This document shows, piece by piece, positions 15,672 to 24,914 of a stretch of DNA of 64,000 bases. How positions within the stretch are numbered: the stretch's first letter is position 1; each line of letters opens with the position of its first letter. The position numbers and the translations under genes were made by a program. The notes beneath the pieces were generated by a model, which saw nothing but the letters and a program-made list of their open reading frames with translations, was not told the origin of the DNA and made no database searches. The DNA comes from Saprospiraceae bacterium (GTDB taxonomy: Bacteria; Bacteroidota; Bacteroidia; Chitinophagales; Saprospiraceae): contig JAEUUT010000092.1 of the NCBI GenBank assembly GCA_016787415.1, positions 1-64,000 on the forward strand, read 5' to 3'.

Positions 15672-16585
15672 CGAAGCCCGAATTTTTTCAACGCCCACCA
15701 GAGCAGCAAACGATGGCGTTTTTTTTGAGACGAATAAAAAAAGTGTTGTTCCAGCCTTGCCTGTGGATTGCGATTTTGCGGGTGGATCAACGGCCATTCC
15801 AGGCTCCCCGCCTGAAGTCGGGCAGTTGTATCATGGCCTTTGGTATTGGTGGCTGTAGACTCCCCTACCCCAACGTTCTGCACCAGGTTTTTTTTCGGTA
15901 CAATGCATAAACCATTGTTTTTCAAGATGCTGTAAAACCATGCATAAGCCCAGGAATTGTTTTTTCTCGCCTCGGTTGTGCGAAATTTGTCGAGCATATA
16001 CATCCTGGCAATACTATTTGGTACAAATTGTCTGTATTGTGGGCTGTCGGCAAATGTTTCCAGGCCATCCAGCGAAATGTTCATTTTATCCCAGGCACGC
16101 TTCCAACTAGCCCATCCCCACACAAAAGAGAACTTTGAGAACACATAACTCTCCGGTAAGTTCAGCGTGTAGCGCTGGGCGAGGTTGGAGCCTCCGATAT
16201 GCATGATTTGGGTATCATATCGGTATTCTTGCAACATATCCTTGCAAAACCGGAAAAAAGTCGGGTCGGGCACACAATCATCTTCCAGAATAACGCCTTC
16301 CGTTTCCTGCTCAAAAAACCAGTTGATAGCGCCATAAACACCCTCGCGGAGTCCCATATTTTGCTCTCGGAATAATGTGTGCACTTCACAGGGCCAGTCT
16401 ACCTGTTTTTCAATTTCAGCACGCACCTGCTGCACATTTTCAGCATCGGTAGGATGTTGTGGGCGCGGCCCGTCGCAGTGTACATACAAACGTTGCGGCT
16501 GAATTTGCCGAAGCCGATCCAGCACCGCCCGGGTGTGCTGCGGCCGGTTGAATGTCAGAAAAAGTACCGGAACGGAATAAGCCAT
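15668..16585 (-). CDS. GT-A fold glycosyltransferase
   Basis: A 305-residue nucleotide-diphospho-sugar transferase when started at MAYSVPVLFLTFNRP; 14 more upstream codons are possible but less likely. The N-terminal strand VLFLTFNRPQHTRAVL and the acidic motif VILEDDCVPDP are those of a GT-A enzyme with metal-bound sugar nucleotide. FVWGWASWKRAWDK resembles a stretch shared by GNT-I-like bacterial transferases. It shares a 54-bp divergent promoter region with the GT4 gene, so both may modify surface polysaccharide or protein. Donor and acceptor are unknown. Confidence 0.8.
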   Translation of the reverse strand: MAYSVPVLFLTFNRPQHTRAVLDRLRQIQPQRLYVHCDGPRPQHPTDAENVQQVRAEIEKQVDWPCEVHTLFREQNMGLREGVYGAINWFFEQETEGVILEDDCVPDPTFFRFCKDMLQEYRYDTQIMHIGGSNLAQRYTLNLPESYVFSKFSFVWGWASWKRAWDKMNISLDGLETFADSPQYRQFVPNSIARMYMLDKFRTTEARKNNSWAYAWFYSILKNNGLCIVPKKNLVQNVGVGESTATNTKGHDTTARLQAGSLEWPLIHPQNRNPQARLEQHFFYSSQKKRHRLLLWWALKKFGLR

Positions 16586-16639
16586 AATAACTGGAAAAGC
16601 GCGACTTTTGGGCCACAAGAACGGCATTGCGAATCGAAT

Positions 16640-17857
16640 ATGAAAGTATTACTGCTAAATACCTATCTGCATGGAGGAGCGGCGACGGCATGTCTCCGCC
16701 TCGAAAATGCCTTGCGTAGCGAGGGCGTATCGGTACGCGTGATGGATGCCGAAATGGCTGGAAATCGCTGGCCATTTTATGCAGAGCGTTTGTCGTTCCT
16801 GCCATTTGAACGCGACAAGTCTGTACGTTTTTCTTTTTCGCCCGCCAATTTCGGTAAAAATATTACGAAACATCCCTGGGTTCAGGAAGCGGATATTTTG
16901 CATTTGCATTGGGTGAATCAGGGCTTTTTAAGTGTGGAAGGGATTCGGGAATTGAGTATGCTAGGTAAGCCTGTGGTGTGGACCTTACATGATATGTGGA
17001 CTTTTACTGGTGGTTGCCATTACAGCGGCACGTGTACCCATTTCCAGGGCGCCTGCGGCAATTGCCCTTATCTGACAAGGCCCTCAGCCGGCGATTTGTC
17101 GCATCGAATATGGGCAAGAAAAAAAGAGGCCTACTCCCCTACTCTTCGGATCGTTACCTGTAGCGAATGGCTGGCAGAAACGGCAAAAAAAAGCAGTTTG
17201 TTGAAAGATATGCAGGTGTCGAGCATACCCAATCCGATCGATACCCAACTGTACCAGCCTTTTTACAATGATGAAAGAAGAAATTTTTGGCGGAGTAAAA
17301 ATCTGAACCCGGATATTCCCAAATTGTTATTCGTTGCCATGAATGTCGATGAGGAAAGGAAAGGTTTTCGGTATTTTCAGGAATCTTTGCAAATATTGAA
17401 GGCGCAATATCCTGATTTTCAATTAGATATAGTGGTAATGGGAAAGGCGCAACAGGAAACGTTGTCAACACTTCCCTACCCTGTTCATGCTTTGGGACTT
17501 ATTCGGGAACAAGCGGAACTTACACGCATCTATGGCGCTGCTGACGTTTTTGTAATTCCTTCTCTGGAAGATAATTTACCCAATACTGTCATGGAAGCGC
17601 TGGCTTGCGGCACCCCTGTGGCGGGTTTTGCTACCGGCGGCATACCTGAAATGGCCGCTCACCTGGAACAGGGCTACATAGCGCCGCAGCGCGATAGCCA
17701 GGCCCTAGCCGATGGCATTTACTGGATATTGCAACGGGCAGACATGTCAGTATTGCGTCGGCAGGCCCGCGAAAAAGTGGAGGCTTTGTATGCAAACGCT
17801 GTCGTGGCTGCGAAATACAAGGCGGTGTATGAGGACGTGCTGAATAGGCGCGATTAG
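16640..17857 (+). CDS. Family 4 (GT-B) glycosyltransferase
   Basis: A 405-residue GT4 enzyme when started at MKVLLLNTYLHGGAATACLR; the longer frame to 16379 reads backwards through the divergent gene. The N-lobe holds the GGAA acceptor loop and a cysteine-rich insertion (CHYSGTCTHFQGACGNCP). The C-lobe carries EDNLPNTVMEALACGTPV, the EX7E motif that positions the donor sugar. Its stop codon lies inside a short bidirectional terminator shared with the convergent phytase-like gene. Probably works with the neighbouring GT-A transferase in surface glycan assembly. Confidence 0.88.
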   Translation: MKVLLLNTYLHGGAATACLRLENALRSEGVSVRVMDAEMAGNRWPFYAERLSFLPFERDKSVRFSFSPANFGKNITKHPWVQEADILHLHWVNQGFLSVEGIRELSMLGKPVVWTLHDMWTFTGGCHYSGTCTHFQGACGNCPYLTRPSAGDLSHRIWARKKEAYSPTLRIVTCSEWLAETAKKSSLLKDMQVSSIPNPIDTQLYQPFYNDERRNFWRSKNLNPDIPKLLFVAMNVDEERKGFRYFQESLQILKAQYPDFQLDIVVMGKAQQETLSTLPYPVHALGLIREQAELTRIYGAADVFVIPSLEDNLPNTVMEALACGTPVAGFATGGIPEMAAHLEQGYIAPQRDSQALADGIYWILQRADMSVLRRQAREKVEALYANAVVAAKYKAVYEDVLNRRD

Positions 17858-17884
17858 AGTATTTCTCAGACACACTCTAATCGC
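17850..17884. terminator. Bidirectional hairpin overlapping two stop codons
   Basis: Arms 17850-17860 and 17874-17884 pair perfectly over 11 bp with a 13-base loop. The TAG of the glycosyltransferase and the TAG of the minus-strand phytase-like gene both sit inside the stem. Confidence 0.65.
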
Positions 17885-19292
17885 CATTCGAACTGATTCT
17901 CAGCAAAATACCTTGCATTTGATACAGATACGCCGCCCAGAATCTCACGACGGGTAACACCGCCATACCTGTAGCAGTACCTACAGGCGAGCGACTCAAC
18001 ATCCGTTCAGTGGGGTGGCTTGTCACAGGCACAAAACCAAGTTTGTCGGTCGGGGGGAGTGTAAAAACGTACAGACGAGTAGTTTTCCCTGTCTGCACCA
18101 GTTGGCCGTCTTCCTTGGGCGATTCGATGCCAAAATCATTGTCATTGATTACCGCAAAAGTGGAATCGTTCATTACAGTCAGCCCTTCCGGTTTGTCGTG
18201 GTCTTTTTCCCAGCCCAACTGGGTCAGATCGGCCAGCAGGCGCTTACTGACAGGGCGTATGCCATGTTTGGCCAGGTTGCTGCCATCCATAAAAGACTCT
18301 ACCGGCTGTGTGGCAGTTTCAAGCGGCGTAGCACGCTCGATATTTATTTTATATACATTTTTAAGCGACTCTTTCTTCCGTTCGGCATGTTCGATCACCA
18401 GAAACTCCTTGTCGTTGATGGCTGCTATATCGCCGATTTTTACATCCTGGTTCCTGATATTCCCGGTTGTGACGGCATGTTCATAAATGAAAGTACGTGT
18501 TTTCCCGCTGACAGGGTCTATTTCCAACAAACGATGTAAGCGGGATTGTTGTCCGGTTTTGTCGTCAGGAATGGCAGCCGGACTCTGGAGAAGCGCATAT
18601 ATTTTTCCATTGGGTGTGCAGGTAATGCCTTCAAAACCGCGATTAGGGCGTCGTTTGCCCCAGGAGGGGTCCAGTGCCACATCCTGAGGCTGGGCAGGAA
18701 ATGGTGTGTAGCGCTTTTTCACCCGGAAGTGAGCATCCAGTTGCCAGATACTGGTACCGTATTCTTCACACACCCACCAGTCTCCTTTCGTATCGCGGGT
18801 AAGGCCTTCGGCATCAAGTCCCCATACGTCGAAGGGAATGGTTGTGCCAAGCGTGTCTGCCCAGGGCAGTTCGCCCTGATTAGCACCCACCGGCAATCCG
18901 GATGCAGCCGAATTGTCGGGGCGTTTGATCACATTTTTTCGAATTATGTGTAAGTTGTCTCCTTCCAGGGAGGCCTGCCACACTTTAGGTGCATATTTGG
19001 GGAAAGGAAACAGCATAGGCGATTTACCTTTGGCCGCTGTACTGGCTGTCACGTCTACATTCGGGCCACGGTCGCTGAGCAGGTAGAAGGCGCCATTTTG
19101 GTAAACAATCCCTGAAACGCCGCCTTCTTTTACTGTCAGTCCGTTGTAGGTGCCCAGTACGGGCATTTCGTCAAATTTGTATTTTTTCAAACGCACGCCC
19201 TGGGTGGCGGGCGTCTTTTGCTGCTGGGCTGGCACAGAGAATGCTGACAACAGCAAAATGAAAAAAGGAATCTGGCGTAAATAAAGTTTCAT
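17877..19292 (-). CDS. Exported phytase-like esterase domain protein
   Basis: A 471-residue protein with a signal peptide (MKLYLRQIPFFILLLSAFSV) and a beta-propeller of the phytase-like (PF13449) family. Family marks are GVSGIVYQNGAFYLLSDRGP near the N-terminus, DAEGLTRDTKGDWWVCEEYG in the middle and KPEGLTVMNDSTFAVINDND near the end. The family is usually called esterase-like activity of phytase, but most members have no tested function. It is convergent with the GT4 gene and divergent from the FAD oxidoreductase. Confidence 0.85.
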   Translation of the reverse strand: MKLYLRQIPFFILLLSAFSVPAQQQKTPATQGVRLKKYKFDEMPVLGTYNGLTVKEGGVSGIVYQNGAFYLLSDRGPNVDVTASTAAKGKSPMLFPFPKYAPKVWQASLEGDNLHIIRKNVIKRPDNSAASGLPVGANQGELPWADTLGTTIPFDVWGLDAEGLTRDTKGDWWVCEEYGTSIWQLDAHFRVKKRYTPFPAQPQDVALDPSWGKRRPNRGFEGITCTPNGKIYALLQSPAAIPDDKTGQQSRLHRLLEIDPVSGKTRTFIYEHAVTTGNIRNQDVKIGDIAAINDKEFLVIEHAERKKESLKNVYKINIERATPLETATQPVESFMDGSNLAKHGIRPVSKRLLADLTQLGWEKDHDKPEGLTVMNDSTFAVINDNDFGIESPKEDGQLVQTGKTTRLYVFTLPPTDKLGFVPVTSHPTERMLSRSPVGTATGMAVLPVVRFWAAYLYQMQGILLRISSNGD

Positions 19293-19420
19293 GCTTCAGA
19301 GGATAAAAAAAAGATTAACCGAAGGCAGGGGCCAACAATACGAATGCAAGCATCGGGCCAAAGTATGCCGGGTTATTCTGTAAATCAGCAAATTGTCACA
19401 GACCTTACTTTCAGAGGGGA

Positions 19421-20563
19421 ATGGATCAGCAACAATTCGACTTTGTAGTGATTGGTGGGGGCATCTTCGGCTGTTATGCCGCTTCATACCTCGCTAAAAA
19501 GGGTGCAAAAATAGCGCTTTTGGAAAAAGAAAGCAGACTGTTTCGGAAAGCATCACTGGTGAATCAGGCGCGCCTGCACAGTGGTTACCATTATCCGAGA
19601 AGCCTGGCTACAGCCGCACTGAGTGATGAACATAAAGAACGATTTACCAGCGAGCACCGGCAATTTGTTCATAGTTCATTTGAAAAATACTACGCCATCG
19701 ATCGTTTTGGTTCTTTTACCGATCCGCTTCAATTCGAACGGTTTTGTGCCAGAATTCACATTCCATTTCAGCGGGTAGATGCTCATCCCTTGTTCAATTT
19801 CAACCGATTGGAGGCTTTATACCTCACGGAAGAACATTCTTTCGACCCGGTGCTCTTGAGTCGTTATTATTCAGAAATGGTTGACAATGAGCCTCTTATC
19901 ACAGTTTTTTTGGATGTGCAATTGAACCGCGCCCTTCCCGACGGCGACAAATGGCACATAGAATTTTCCCAAAGCACTTCCCTACCCTCTTCGCACCTTC
20001 ATCTCGTAACGCCGACAGTAATCAATGCCACCTACGCTGCTACAAATGCGGTCAATGCTATGTTTGGCGTGGATCGGCTGGCATTAACACACGAACTTTC
20101 TGAAATTGCTTTTGTTGTTTCGCGGGAATTCGGCGACAGGGGCCTGACTGTTATGGATGGCCCTTTCGGTTCGATTATGCCTTATGGATTGAGCGGGCTT
20201 TTGTCGCTGTCATCCGTGGCTTATACACACCATAAAATTTCCTATGAAGATTTACCACAATTCGATTGTCAGATTGCAGAAGATCCATCCTGCCGCCCCA
20301 ATGCGCCAGGAATATGTACCGACTGCAGCCGACGACCAGTAAGCAATGCGGCAAAAATGCTTGCACAAATGCGGCAATATTTTTCGGAATCCGTCCAGTT
20401 CGAACACCTGTTTTCCTATTACACTATCAAATCCAAACTGAAGTCGAGTTATATTGATGATGGCCGGCCTACCGAAATATCAATGCTGCGTCAATCACCT
20501 CGTTTTTACTGTTTGTTTTCGGGTAAAATCAATTCAATTTATGAAGTGGAAAAAATCGTTTAG
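19421..20563 (+). CDS. FAD-dependent oxidoreductase (DAO superfamily)
   Basis: A 380-residue flavoprotein. The N-terminus FVVIGGGIFGCYAASYLAKK carries the GxGxxG dinucleotide-binding motif followed by LLEKE. The body resembles amine/glycerol-3-phosphate oxidases but the substrate region is divergent. A cysteine-containing loop (CRPNAPGICTDCSRRP) about residue 290 is odd for the superfamily and could bind a metal. Four GATAACN heptamers separate this gene from the next one, 44 bp downstream. Confidence 0.8.
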   Translation: MDQQQFDFVVIGGGIFGCYAASYLAKKGAKIALLEKESRLFRKASLVNQARLHSGYHYPRSLATAALSDEHKERFTSEHRQFVHSSFEKYYAIDRFGSFTDPLQFERFCARIHIPFQRVDAHPLFNFNRLEALYLTEEHSFDPVLLSRYYSEMVDNEPLITVFLDVQLNRALPDGDKWHIEFSQSTSLPSSHLHLVTPTVINATYAATNAVNAMFGVDRLALTHELSEIAFVVSREFGDRGLTVMDGPFGSIMPYGLSGLLSLSSVAYTHHKISYEDLPQFDCQIAEDPSCRPNAPGICTDCSRRPVSNAAKMLAQMRQYFSESVQFEHLFSYYTIKSKLKSSYIDDGRPTEISMLRQSPRFYCLFSGKINSIYEVEKIV

Positions 20564-20575
20564 TTGTCCTACCCA

Positions 20576-20603
20576 GATAACCGATAACAGATAACCGATA
20601 ACA
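20576..20603. repeat. Four GATAACN heptamers abutting a start codon
   Basis: GATAACC, GATAACA, GATAACC, GATAACA run in tandem and end three bases before the ATG at 20607. They belong to the heptamer family of the 14968 palindrome, but here there is no opposite arm. Confidence 0.9.
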
Positions 20604-20606
20604 AAT

Positions 20607-21203
20607 ATGCAAACCTTGCTCATAGGGAGCGCGCTGCTCAGTCTTTTTCATGCTTTAATCCCCAGTCACTGGCTTCCAATATTGGCCATTGGACGGCAAC
20701 ATGCGTGGTCGACCTATAAAATAATGTGGGTTACGCTGGTGGCTGGCTCTACGCACGTGCTGAGTACGGTTTTAGCCGGCGGCGTTTTTGCTGCCTTGGG
20801 AACGATTTTGGCTGATCAGGCTGAAAAATGGACTGCATGGATTTCTCCCGTTGCGTTGATCGGATTGGGAGCATATTATATTTGGGCGCATTACTATCAC
20901 CACCACTTTCACTTGCACAAACAGTCTACTAACTGGGGGATCATAGGTTCGCTTGCCATTGCCATGTTTTTCTCGCCTTGCCTTGAAATAGAAGGCTATT
21001 TCCTGGCTGCCGGACAATATGGCTGGTGGTTTGTAGCGCTGCTTGCACTCACTTATGGCATAACCACTGTAATGGGCATGCTGGTTTGGGTATGGCTTGC
21101 CTTGCATGGTTTGCACAGGCTCAATTGGCATGCCTGGGAGCACAATGCAGGAATTATTACGGGGGTTACCCTGGTGTTGTCGGGAATACTTTCGAAGTTA
21201 TGA
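20607..21203 (+). CDS. Polytopic membrane protein, possible metal transporter
   Basis: A 198-residue protein with about six transmembrane helices. The N-terminal helix has LFHALIPSHWLPILAIGR, and a histidine-rich loop (HYYHHHFHLHK) lies in the middle, followed by FFSPCLEIEGYF. This arrangement resembles the LysE/NicO/UreH-like transporter superfamily, where histidine loops bind nickel or cobalt. The assignment is tentative. The stop codon TGA is the first unit of the palindromic repeat that follows. Confidence 0.65.
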   Translation: MQTLLIGSALLSLFHALIPSHWLPILAIGRQHAWSTYKIMWVTLVAGSTHVLSTVLAGGVFAALGTILADQAEKWTAWISPVALIGLGAYYIWAHYYHHHFHLHKQSTNWGIIGSLAIAMFFSPCLEIEGYFLAAGQYGWWFVALLALTYGITTVMGMLVWVWLALHGLHRLNWHAWEHNAGIITGVTLVLSGILSKL

Positions 21204-21324
21204 GGGATGAGTTATGAGTTATGAGTTATGAGTTATGAGTGTTCCGTACTTTACTTTTGGTGTCTTCAAAAGAGTGGCTAAAAGCAAAGTACGCAACACT
21301 CATAACTTATAACTCATCACTCAT
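21204..21324. repeat. Palindrome, GAGTTAT heptamer family
   Basis: The left side (21204-21252) carries four GAGTTAT heptamers followed by a 15-base unique stem; the right side (21286-21324) is its complement with one mismatch in the unique stem and two fewer heptamers. The stop codons of the convergent neighbours lie at or inside its two edges (21201-21203 and 21321-21323). Confidence 0.92.
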
Positions 21325-22031
21325 ACCTCTCCATAACTTTCTTGCATTTTCTCTTTTCGAGCCCTCTTCTGCTCCGCGTTGCTTTCATAGAGGCAATATT
21401 GTTCGTATTTGACCGGGTCTTTTTCCGCCCAGATGTCTTTGCCAATATCAGCCAGTACGACTAATTCAGTGTACAGTTTATTGCCTGCTTCCATGCGGCG
21501 TTCTACTCCGATGTCGCGGTCGTGCAATTTATCCTGCTGGATATTGAGTGCCGTTTCAAAAGCGGAGCAGGCATCCAGTACGCGCTGAATAATATTTTCA
21601 TTTACGCCCACATCTGCCAGAAAGTCAATCTGTTGTCGTGCTACGCGGGCTACCCTTCTTCCACAGAAAAGTAATTGAGGTGCGCTCATGTCGCCGAGTT
21701 TGGCAGTGCCAAATTTGCGGTAGCGCCCGCTGCGGTCGTGGTATTTCATGGCTACACGCGTCATCAACGATCGGATGGCCGTTTTGAGTTTTTCCGCAGC
21801 AAAGTCCTTTTTTTCGGTGGTAATCATCTGCTCCCCCACGAGTTCATCGTCGCCGGGGAGCGCCTGAAACTGTTCGCAGAGCGACTGGAATGTTTTAAGT
21901 CGTTCTACGCCATAGCCATAGTGTTTGAAAAATTCAAGGTCGCGATGGGCTGCACGAATGGCTTCCATGCAGGAAACATACAAATCTGCTTCCGAGATAT
22001 TATATGCGCGGTGGCCGGCCTGTTTTTTCAT
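21321..22031 (-). CDS. Conserved hypothetical protein, alpha-helical
   Basis: A 236-residue soluble protein with no signal peptide or transmembrane helix. It is largely helical, with charged amphipathic helices (EAIRAAHRDLEFFKHYGYGVERL) and a basic tail (NAEQKRARKEKMQ). I do not recognise a domain. Its codon use and length look like a genuine gene, and its stop is contributed by the GAGTTAT-family palindrome. The start at 22031 is followed at once by MKKQAGHRAYNISEADLYV. Confidence 0.7.
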   Translation of the reverse strand: MKKQAGHRAYNISEADLYVSCMEAIRAAHRDLEFFKHYGYGVERLKTFQSLCEQFQALPGDDELVGEQMITTEKKDFAAEKLKTAIRSLMTRVAMKYHDRSGRYRKFGTAKLGDMSAPQLLFCGRRVARVARQQIDFLADVGVNENIIQRVLDACSAFETALNIQQDKLHDRDIGVERRMEAGNKLYTELVVLADIGKDIWAEKDPVKYEQYCLYESNAEQKRARKEKMQESYGEV

Positions 22032-22334
22032 AAAACTTATTGTTTTGGTGCAATTTGCTGTCTAATAACTGTTTAAATATCGACAGCAAATGAATAAAAC
22101 TGCGACAAATGTAATTTCTTTTACTTTTTAAACAAATACTTTGATACAAGAAATTTTTAGATTGTCTTCAAGTCAACAATCTAACAACGGAATGTTTCTT
22201 TTTGAACTCCATAACTCGAAGTGTTAGCGCCGGGTTAAATGTTGCCCAAAAAGCAACGCTCCAGTACGAAATTTCATCGGCACGGCGTTTTCAGCCACAT
22301 CAGTACAATCGCTCACAAAAACTTTCTGATTCGT
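22032..22334. promoter_or_regulatory. Divergent promoter region with two dyads
   Basis: This 303-bp stretch separates two divergent genes. Two inverted repeats are visible: 22053-22062 with 22082-22091 (10 bp, ATTTGCTGTC type) and 22159-22165 with 22176-22182 (7 bp). Both are placed where operators could act. No ORF or RNA gene is convincing. Confidence 0.35.
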
Positions 22335-22964
22335 ATGAAAAACATAGTTCCGGTCGCTATTCTCTTATTTTTCGGCCACATAGCACAGTCTCAATCTTTC
22401 TTTGGCCTGGGTTTCAAAGGAGGCATCAACACACAAGTCAATAAACCCAGCGATATTGTCATCCCCGGTGAAAATGGCAACACCAGTTTCGGGGTCGAGG
22501 ATTTCAAATTCGGCACTCAGTTTGGCGGCTACGTCCGTATCGGTAACACCATCTCCATTCAACCAGAAGTACTGTTCAATTCCAACAAAACGGATTACCG
22601 CATCGGCCAGAGCAGCGTTGGCGAGGTGATCAAAAATGAAAAGTACAATTACCTGGATATGCCCATTCTGCTGGGTATCAAACTCGGCCCGATTCGTGCG
22701 CAGGCAGGCCCTGTAGGCCATTATTTTCTGAACAGCACCTCAGAACTGACAGATGTCAACGGTTATGAAGCCCGTTTCAAGCAATTCACATGGGGCTGGC
22801 AGGCTGGCCTTACACTGGGCACAGGCCGTATTTCGGCCGACTTGCGTTATGAAGGCAACTTCAATAACCAGGGCGATCACATCACGTTCTTTGGCGATCA
22901 ATACCACTTCGACAATACGCCTGGTCGTTTGATTGTCGGCCTGAATATTGCGTTGATCAAATAA
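22335..22964 (+). CDS. Outer-membrane beta-barrel protein (PorT-like family)
   Basis: A 209-residue protein when started at MKNIVPVAILLFFGHIAQSQ, a proper signal peptide; the 32 upstream codons are probably untranslated. Alternating hydrophobic strands (FFGLGFKGGINTQV, FGGYVRIGNTISIQPEVLF, LDMPILLGIKLGPIRAQAGP) form an eight- to ten-stranded barrel of the outer-membrane beta-barrel (PF13568) type. A pore, receptor or structural role cannot be told apart. The 57-bp palindrome begins at the last base of its TAA stop. Confidence 0.82.
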   Translation: MKNIVPVAILLFFGHIAQSQSFFGLGFKGGINTQVNKPSDIVIPGENGNTSFGVEDFKFGTQFGGYVRIGNTISIQPEVLFNSNKTDYRIGQSSVGEVIKNEKYNYLDMPILLGIKLGPIRAQAGPVGHYFLNSTSELTDVNGYEARFKQFTWGWQAGLTLGTGRISADLRYEGNFNNQGDHITFFGDQYHFDNTPGRLIVGLNIALIK

Positions 22965-23120
22965 TTGCAACACGGATTTCGCGGATAAAAAAGGGCGGAT
23001 TGCGCGGATTGGATGGGTAAGTGAATGGCTTTGCTTGCAAAATGCGACAAAAACATTAATCTTTTACCCATCCAATCCGCGCAATCCGCCCTTTTTTATC
23101 CGCGAAATCCGTGTTGCAAT
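22964..23120. repeat. Large palindrome, AATCCGC family (57-bp perfect stem)
   Basis: Arms 22964-23020 and 23064-23120 are perfectly complementary over 57 bp, with a 43-base loop. The arms are made of AATCCGCG, ATCCGCG and AATCCGTGTT words also seen at 36806 and inside the 56800 element. The element fills the gap between two convergent genes and starts in the upstream stop codon. Confidence 0.95.
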
Positions 23121-23125
23121 TCGTG

Positions 23126-24130
23126 TTACAGTGTATCTCCCCTTGCCTCTGCCTTTCGCTTCTTTTTGAAATAGCGTCGCATAAGGAAATTGTCCTGCAA
23201 AGCCCGCAAATCTTCGTCCAGTTTTTGAGAGCCGCTTTCCAGGTTTTTCAACGTACCCTTGAGATGCGCAGCGGCTTGCTCGTCGTTGAGCAGCACCCCG
23301 GCAGGAGAAGTGCTGTTGCTCAGTTGGTCTGTTGCCTTGTCCAAATTGGAAGTAGTCGATTTTAGGTAGTCAGCGGCAGCCGTTGCGAGTACCATGGTTT
23401 GTTCGAGTTGCCGTACAGAGGCCTGAATGCTGGTGAACACTAACGTATCTGTTACCAGGTCATTCGCCAAGGAGCCTTCCCGATTCAATTTTTCTCCATA
23501 CGTGGCGACAGAAGCCGTCAGTTTTTCGGCATGAACAGATGACCTTTGCAGTGCAGCCATGGTGGCGTCGAGGGTTCTGTAAAGCGATTCGTCCTGAATG
23601 ATTTTCCCCAGCGACCCTTGCCCTGAGGCGATTTTTCCGCTAACTGCCTTAAAATCAGTGGTTATTTGCAGCAGATTTCTATTGTTATCCTGCAAGATGT
23701 TGAGCATTTCTTCTGTCGATACCTGTTTTTCAATACCGAGCGCATCGCCATCTTCCACGGGGTCTGCGGCTTGAGTGCCACCATAGATTACGATGATTTT
23801 ATTCCCGATCAAGCCATCGGTACTTATTTTGGCTTTGGCGTCCTTTCGGATAAAATTTCTGGACTTTTCTTCCAGTCGCATTTGAACCAGTACACGGGAG
23901 TCGGCATAAAAACTTAGTTTTTTCACCGTACCAATTTTTACTCCGGAAAACCAGACGTTATTACCGGCTTGCAAACCATTTACATCGTCAAATACGGCTT
24001 GCACTTCCACTTTTCTGGAAAAAGTGCTGTGCAGGTTTCCAATGGTCAGAATGCCTCCCAGAAGGAAAAGGAGGCCTATGAATACGAAACTGCCGACGAT
24101 GACGGCTCGTTTTTTTGATGTTGTTTGCAT
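23126..24130 (-). CDS. mlaD: MlaD-family (MCE domain) lipid-binding protein
   Basis: A 334-residue protein with an N-terminal transmembrane helix (residues 9-29, VIVGSFVFIGLLFLLGGIL) and one MCE domain (about 38-115: VQAVFDDVNGLQAGNNVWFSGVKIG...DGLIGNKIIVI). A long helical tail follows. MCE proteins form hexameric tubes that carry phospholipids between membranes. It is the last gene of an mlaE-mlaF-mlaD operon, two bases after mlaF, and completes the core of an Mla-type ABC transporter for outer-membrane lipid asymmetry. Confidence 0.9.
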   Translation of the reverse strand: MQTTSKKRAVIVGSFVFIGLLFLLGGILTIGNLHSTFSRKVEVQAVFDDVNGLQAGNNVWFSGVKIGTVKKLSFYADSRVLVQMRLEEKSRNFIRKDAKAKISTDGLIGNKIIVIYGGTQAADPVEDGDALGIEKQVSTEEMLNILQDNNRNLLQITTDFKAVSGKIASGQGSLGKIIQDESLYRTLDATMAALQRSSVHAEKLTASVATYGEKLNREGSLANDLVTDTLVFTSIQASVRQLEQTMVLATAAADYLKSTTSNLDKATDQLSNSTSPAGVLLNDEQAAAHLKGTLKNLESGSQKLDEDLRALQDNFLMRRYFKKKRKAEARGDTL

Positions 24131-24132
24131 GG

Positions 24133-24903
24133 TTATTGAATAAAATTGTAGTTATAAAATTTTTGTACTTCCGGGTCATCGGAAGCAAACACTTCTTTAA
24201 AGGAACCCGCTTTGGCTACTTTACCTTCAAAAAGCATCACGAGACGGTCGCCCGTGGCTTTGGCGCAGGCAAGATCGTGCGTGATGATGATGGCACTGGT
24301 GTTGTAACGTTCCTGCACTTCATTGATGAGGTTGTTGATTTCTACCGAAGTGACCGGATCGAGGCCGGCAGTAGGCTCATCGTACAGCATGATTTCCGGT
24401 TTCAGCATCAGGGTTCGGGCGATGCCGATGCGTTTGCGTTGTCCGCCGGAGAGTTCTGATGGCATTCGATCTATCTTGTTTAGCAGTCCCACGGCATCGA
24501 GTGTTTCTTTTACGAGGTCGTCTAGCGCGGTTTTACTCATACCGGGCATATTTCTGCTAACTGGAAATTCCAGGTTTTCACGGATGCTCATGCTGTCATA
24601 CAAAGCGCTGTTCTGGAAGGAAAACCCCAGTTTAAGCCGTAACATGCGCAATTCTTCTTCAGAGAGTTCACTGACGTGGCGGCCCAGTACGTTTACCGTA
24701 CCAGCATCCGGAGGAAGTAATCCCGCAATAATTTTGATCAACACAGACTTTCCAGTACCGGAACGCCCGAGTACTACTACGTTTTCACCTTTAAAAACAT
24801 CGAGGTCGACGCCCTGCAGCACCTTGAGCGGGCCAAAGGATTTGTACAAGCCGCGAATGTCGATGACGCGCTGAGCGTAATCTATCTGATGTGCGTATGC
24901 CAT
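24133..24903 (-). CDS. mlaF: MlaF-like ABC transporter ATP-binding protein
   Basis: A 256-residue ATPase. Walker A is GRSGTGKSVLIK, the signature motif is LSGGQRKRIGIARTL, Walker B is IMLYDEPTAGLD, and the switch histidine lies in IIITHD. It powers the lipid transporter with the MlaE permease (11 bp upstream) and MlaD (2 bp downstream). The tight spacing indicates one transcript. Confidence 0.93.
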   Translation of the reverse strand: MAYAHQIDYAQRVIDIRGLYKSFGPLKVLQGVDLDVFKGENVVVLGRSGTGKSVLIKIIAGLLPPDAGTVNVLGRHVSELSEEELRMLRLKLGFSFQNSALYDSMSIRENLEFPVSRNMPGMSKTALDDLVKETLDAVGLLNKIDRMPSELSGGQRKRIGIARTLMLKPEIMLYDEPTAGLDPVTSVEINNLINEVQERYNTSAIIITHDLACAKATGDRLVMLFEGKVAKAGSFKEVFASDDPEVQKFYNYNFIQ

Positions 24904-24914
24904 AATACATGCAA

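Noticed and set aside
20607..21203. A sulfite exporter (TauE) linked to the persulfide genes
   Set aside because: The histidine loop and length point more to the LysE/NicO-like group, and the gene is about 8 kb away from the sulfur genes.
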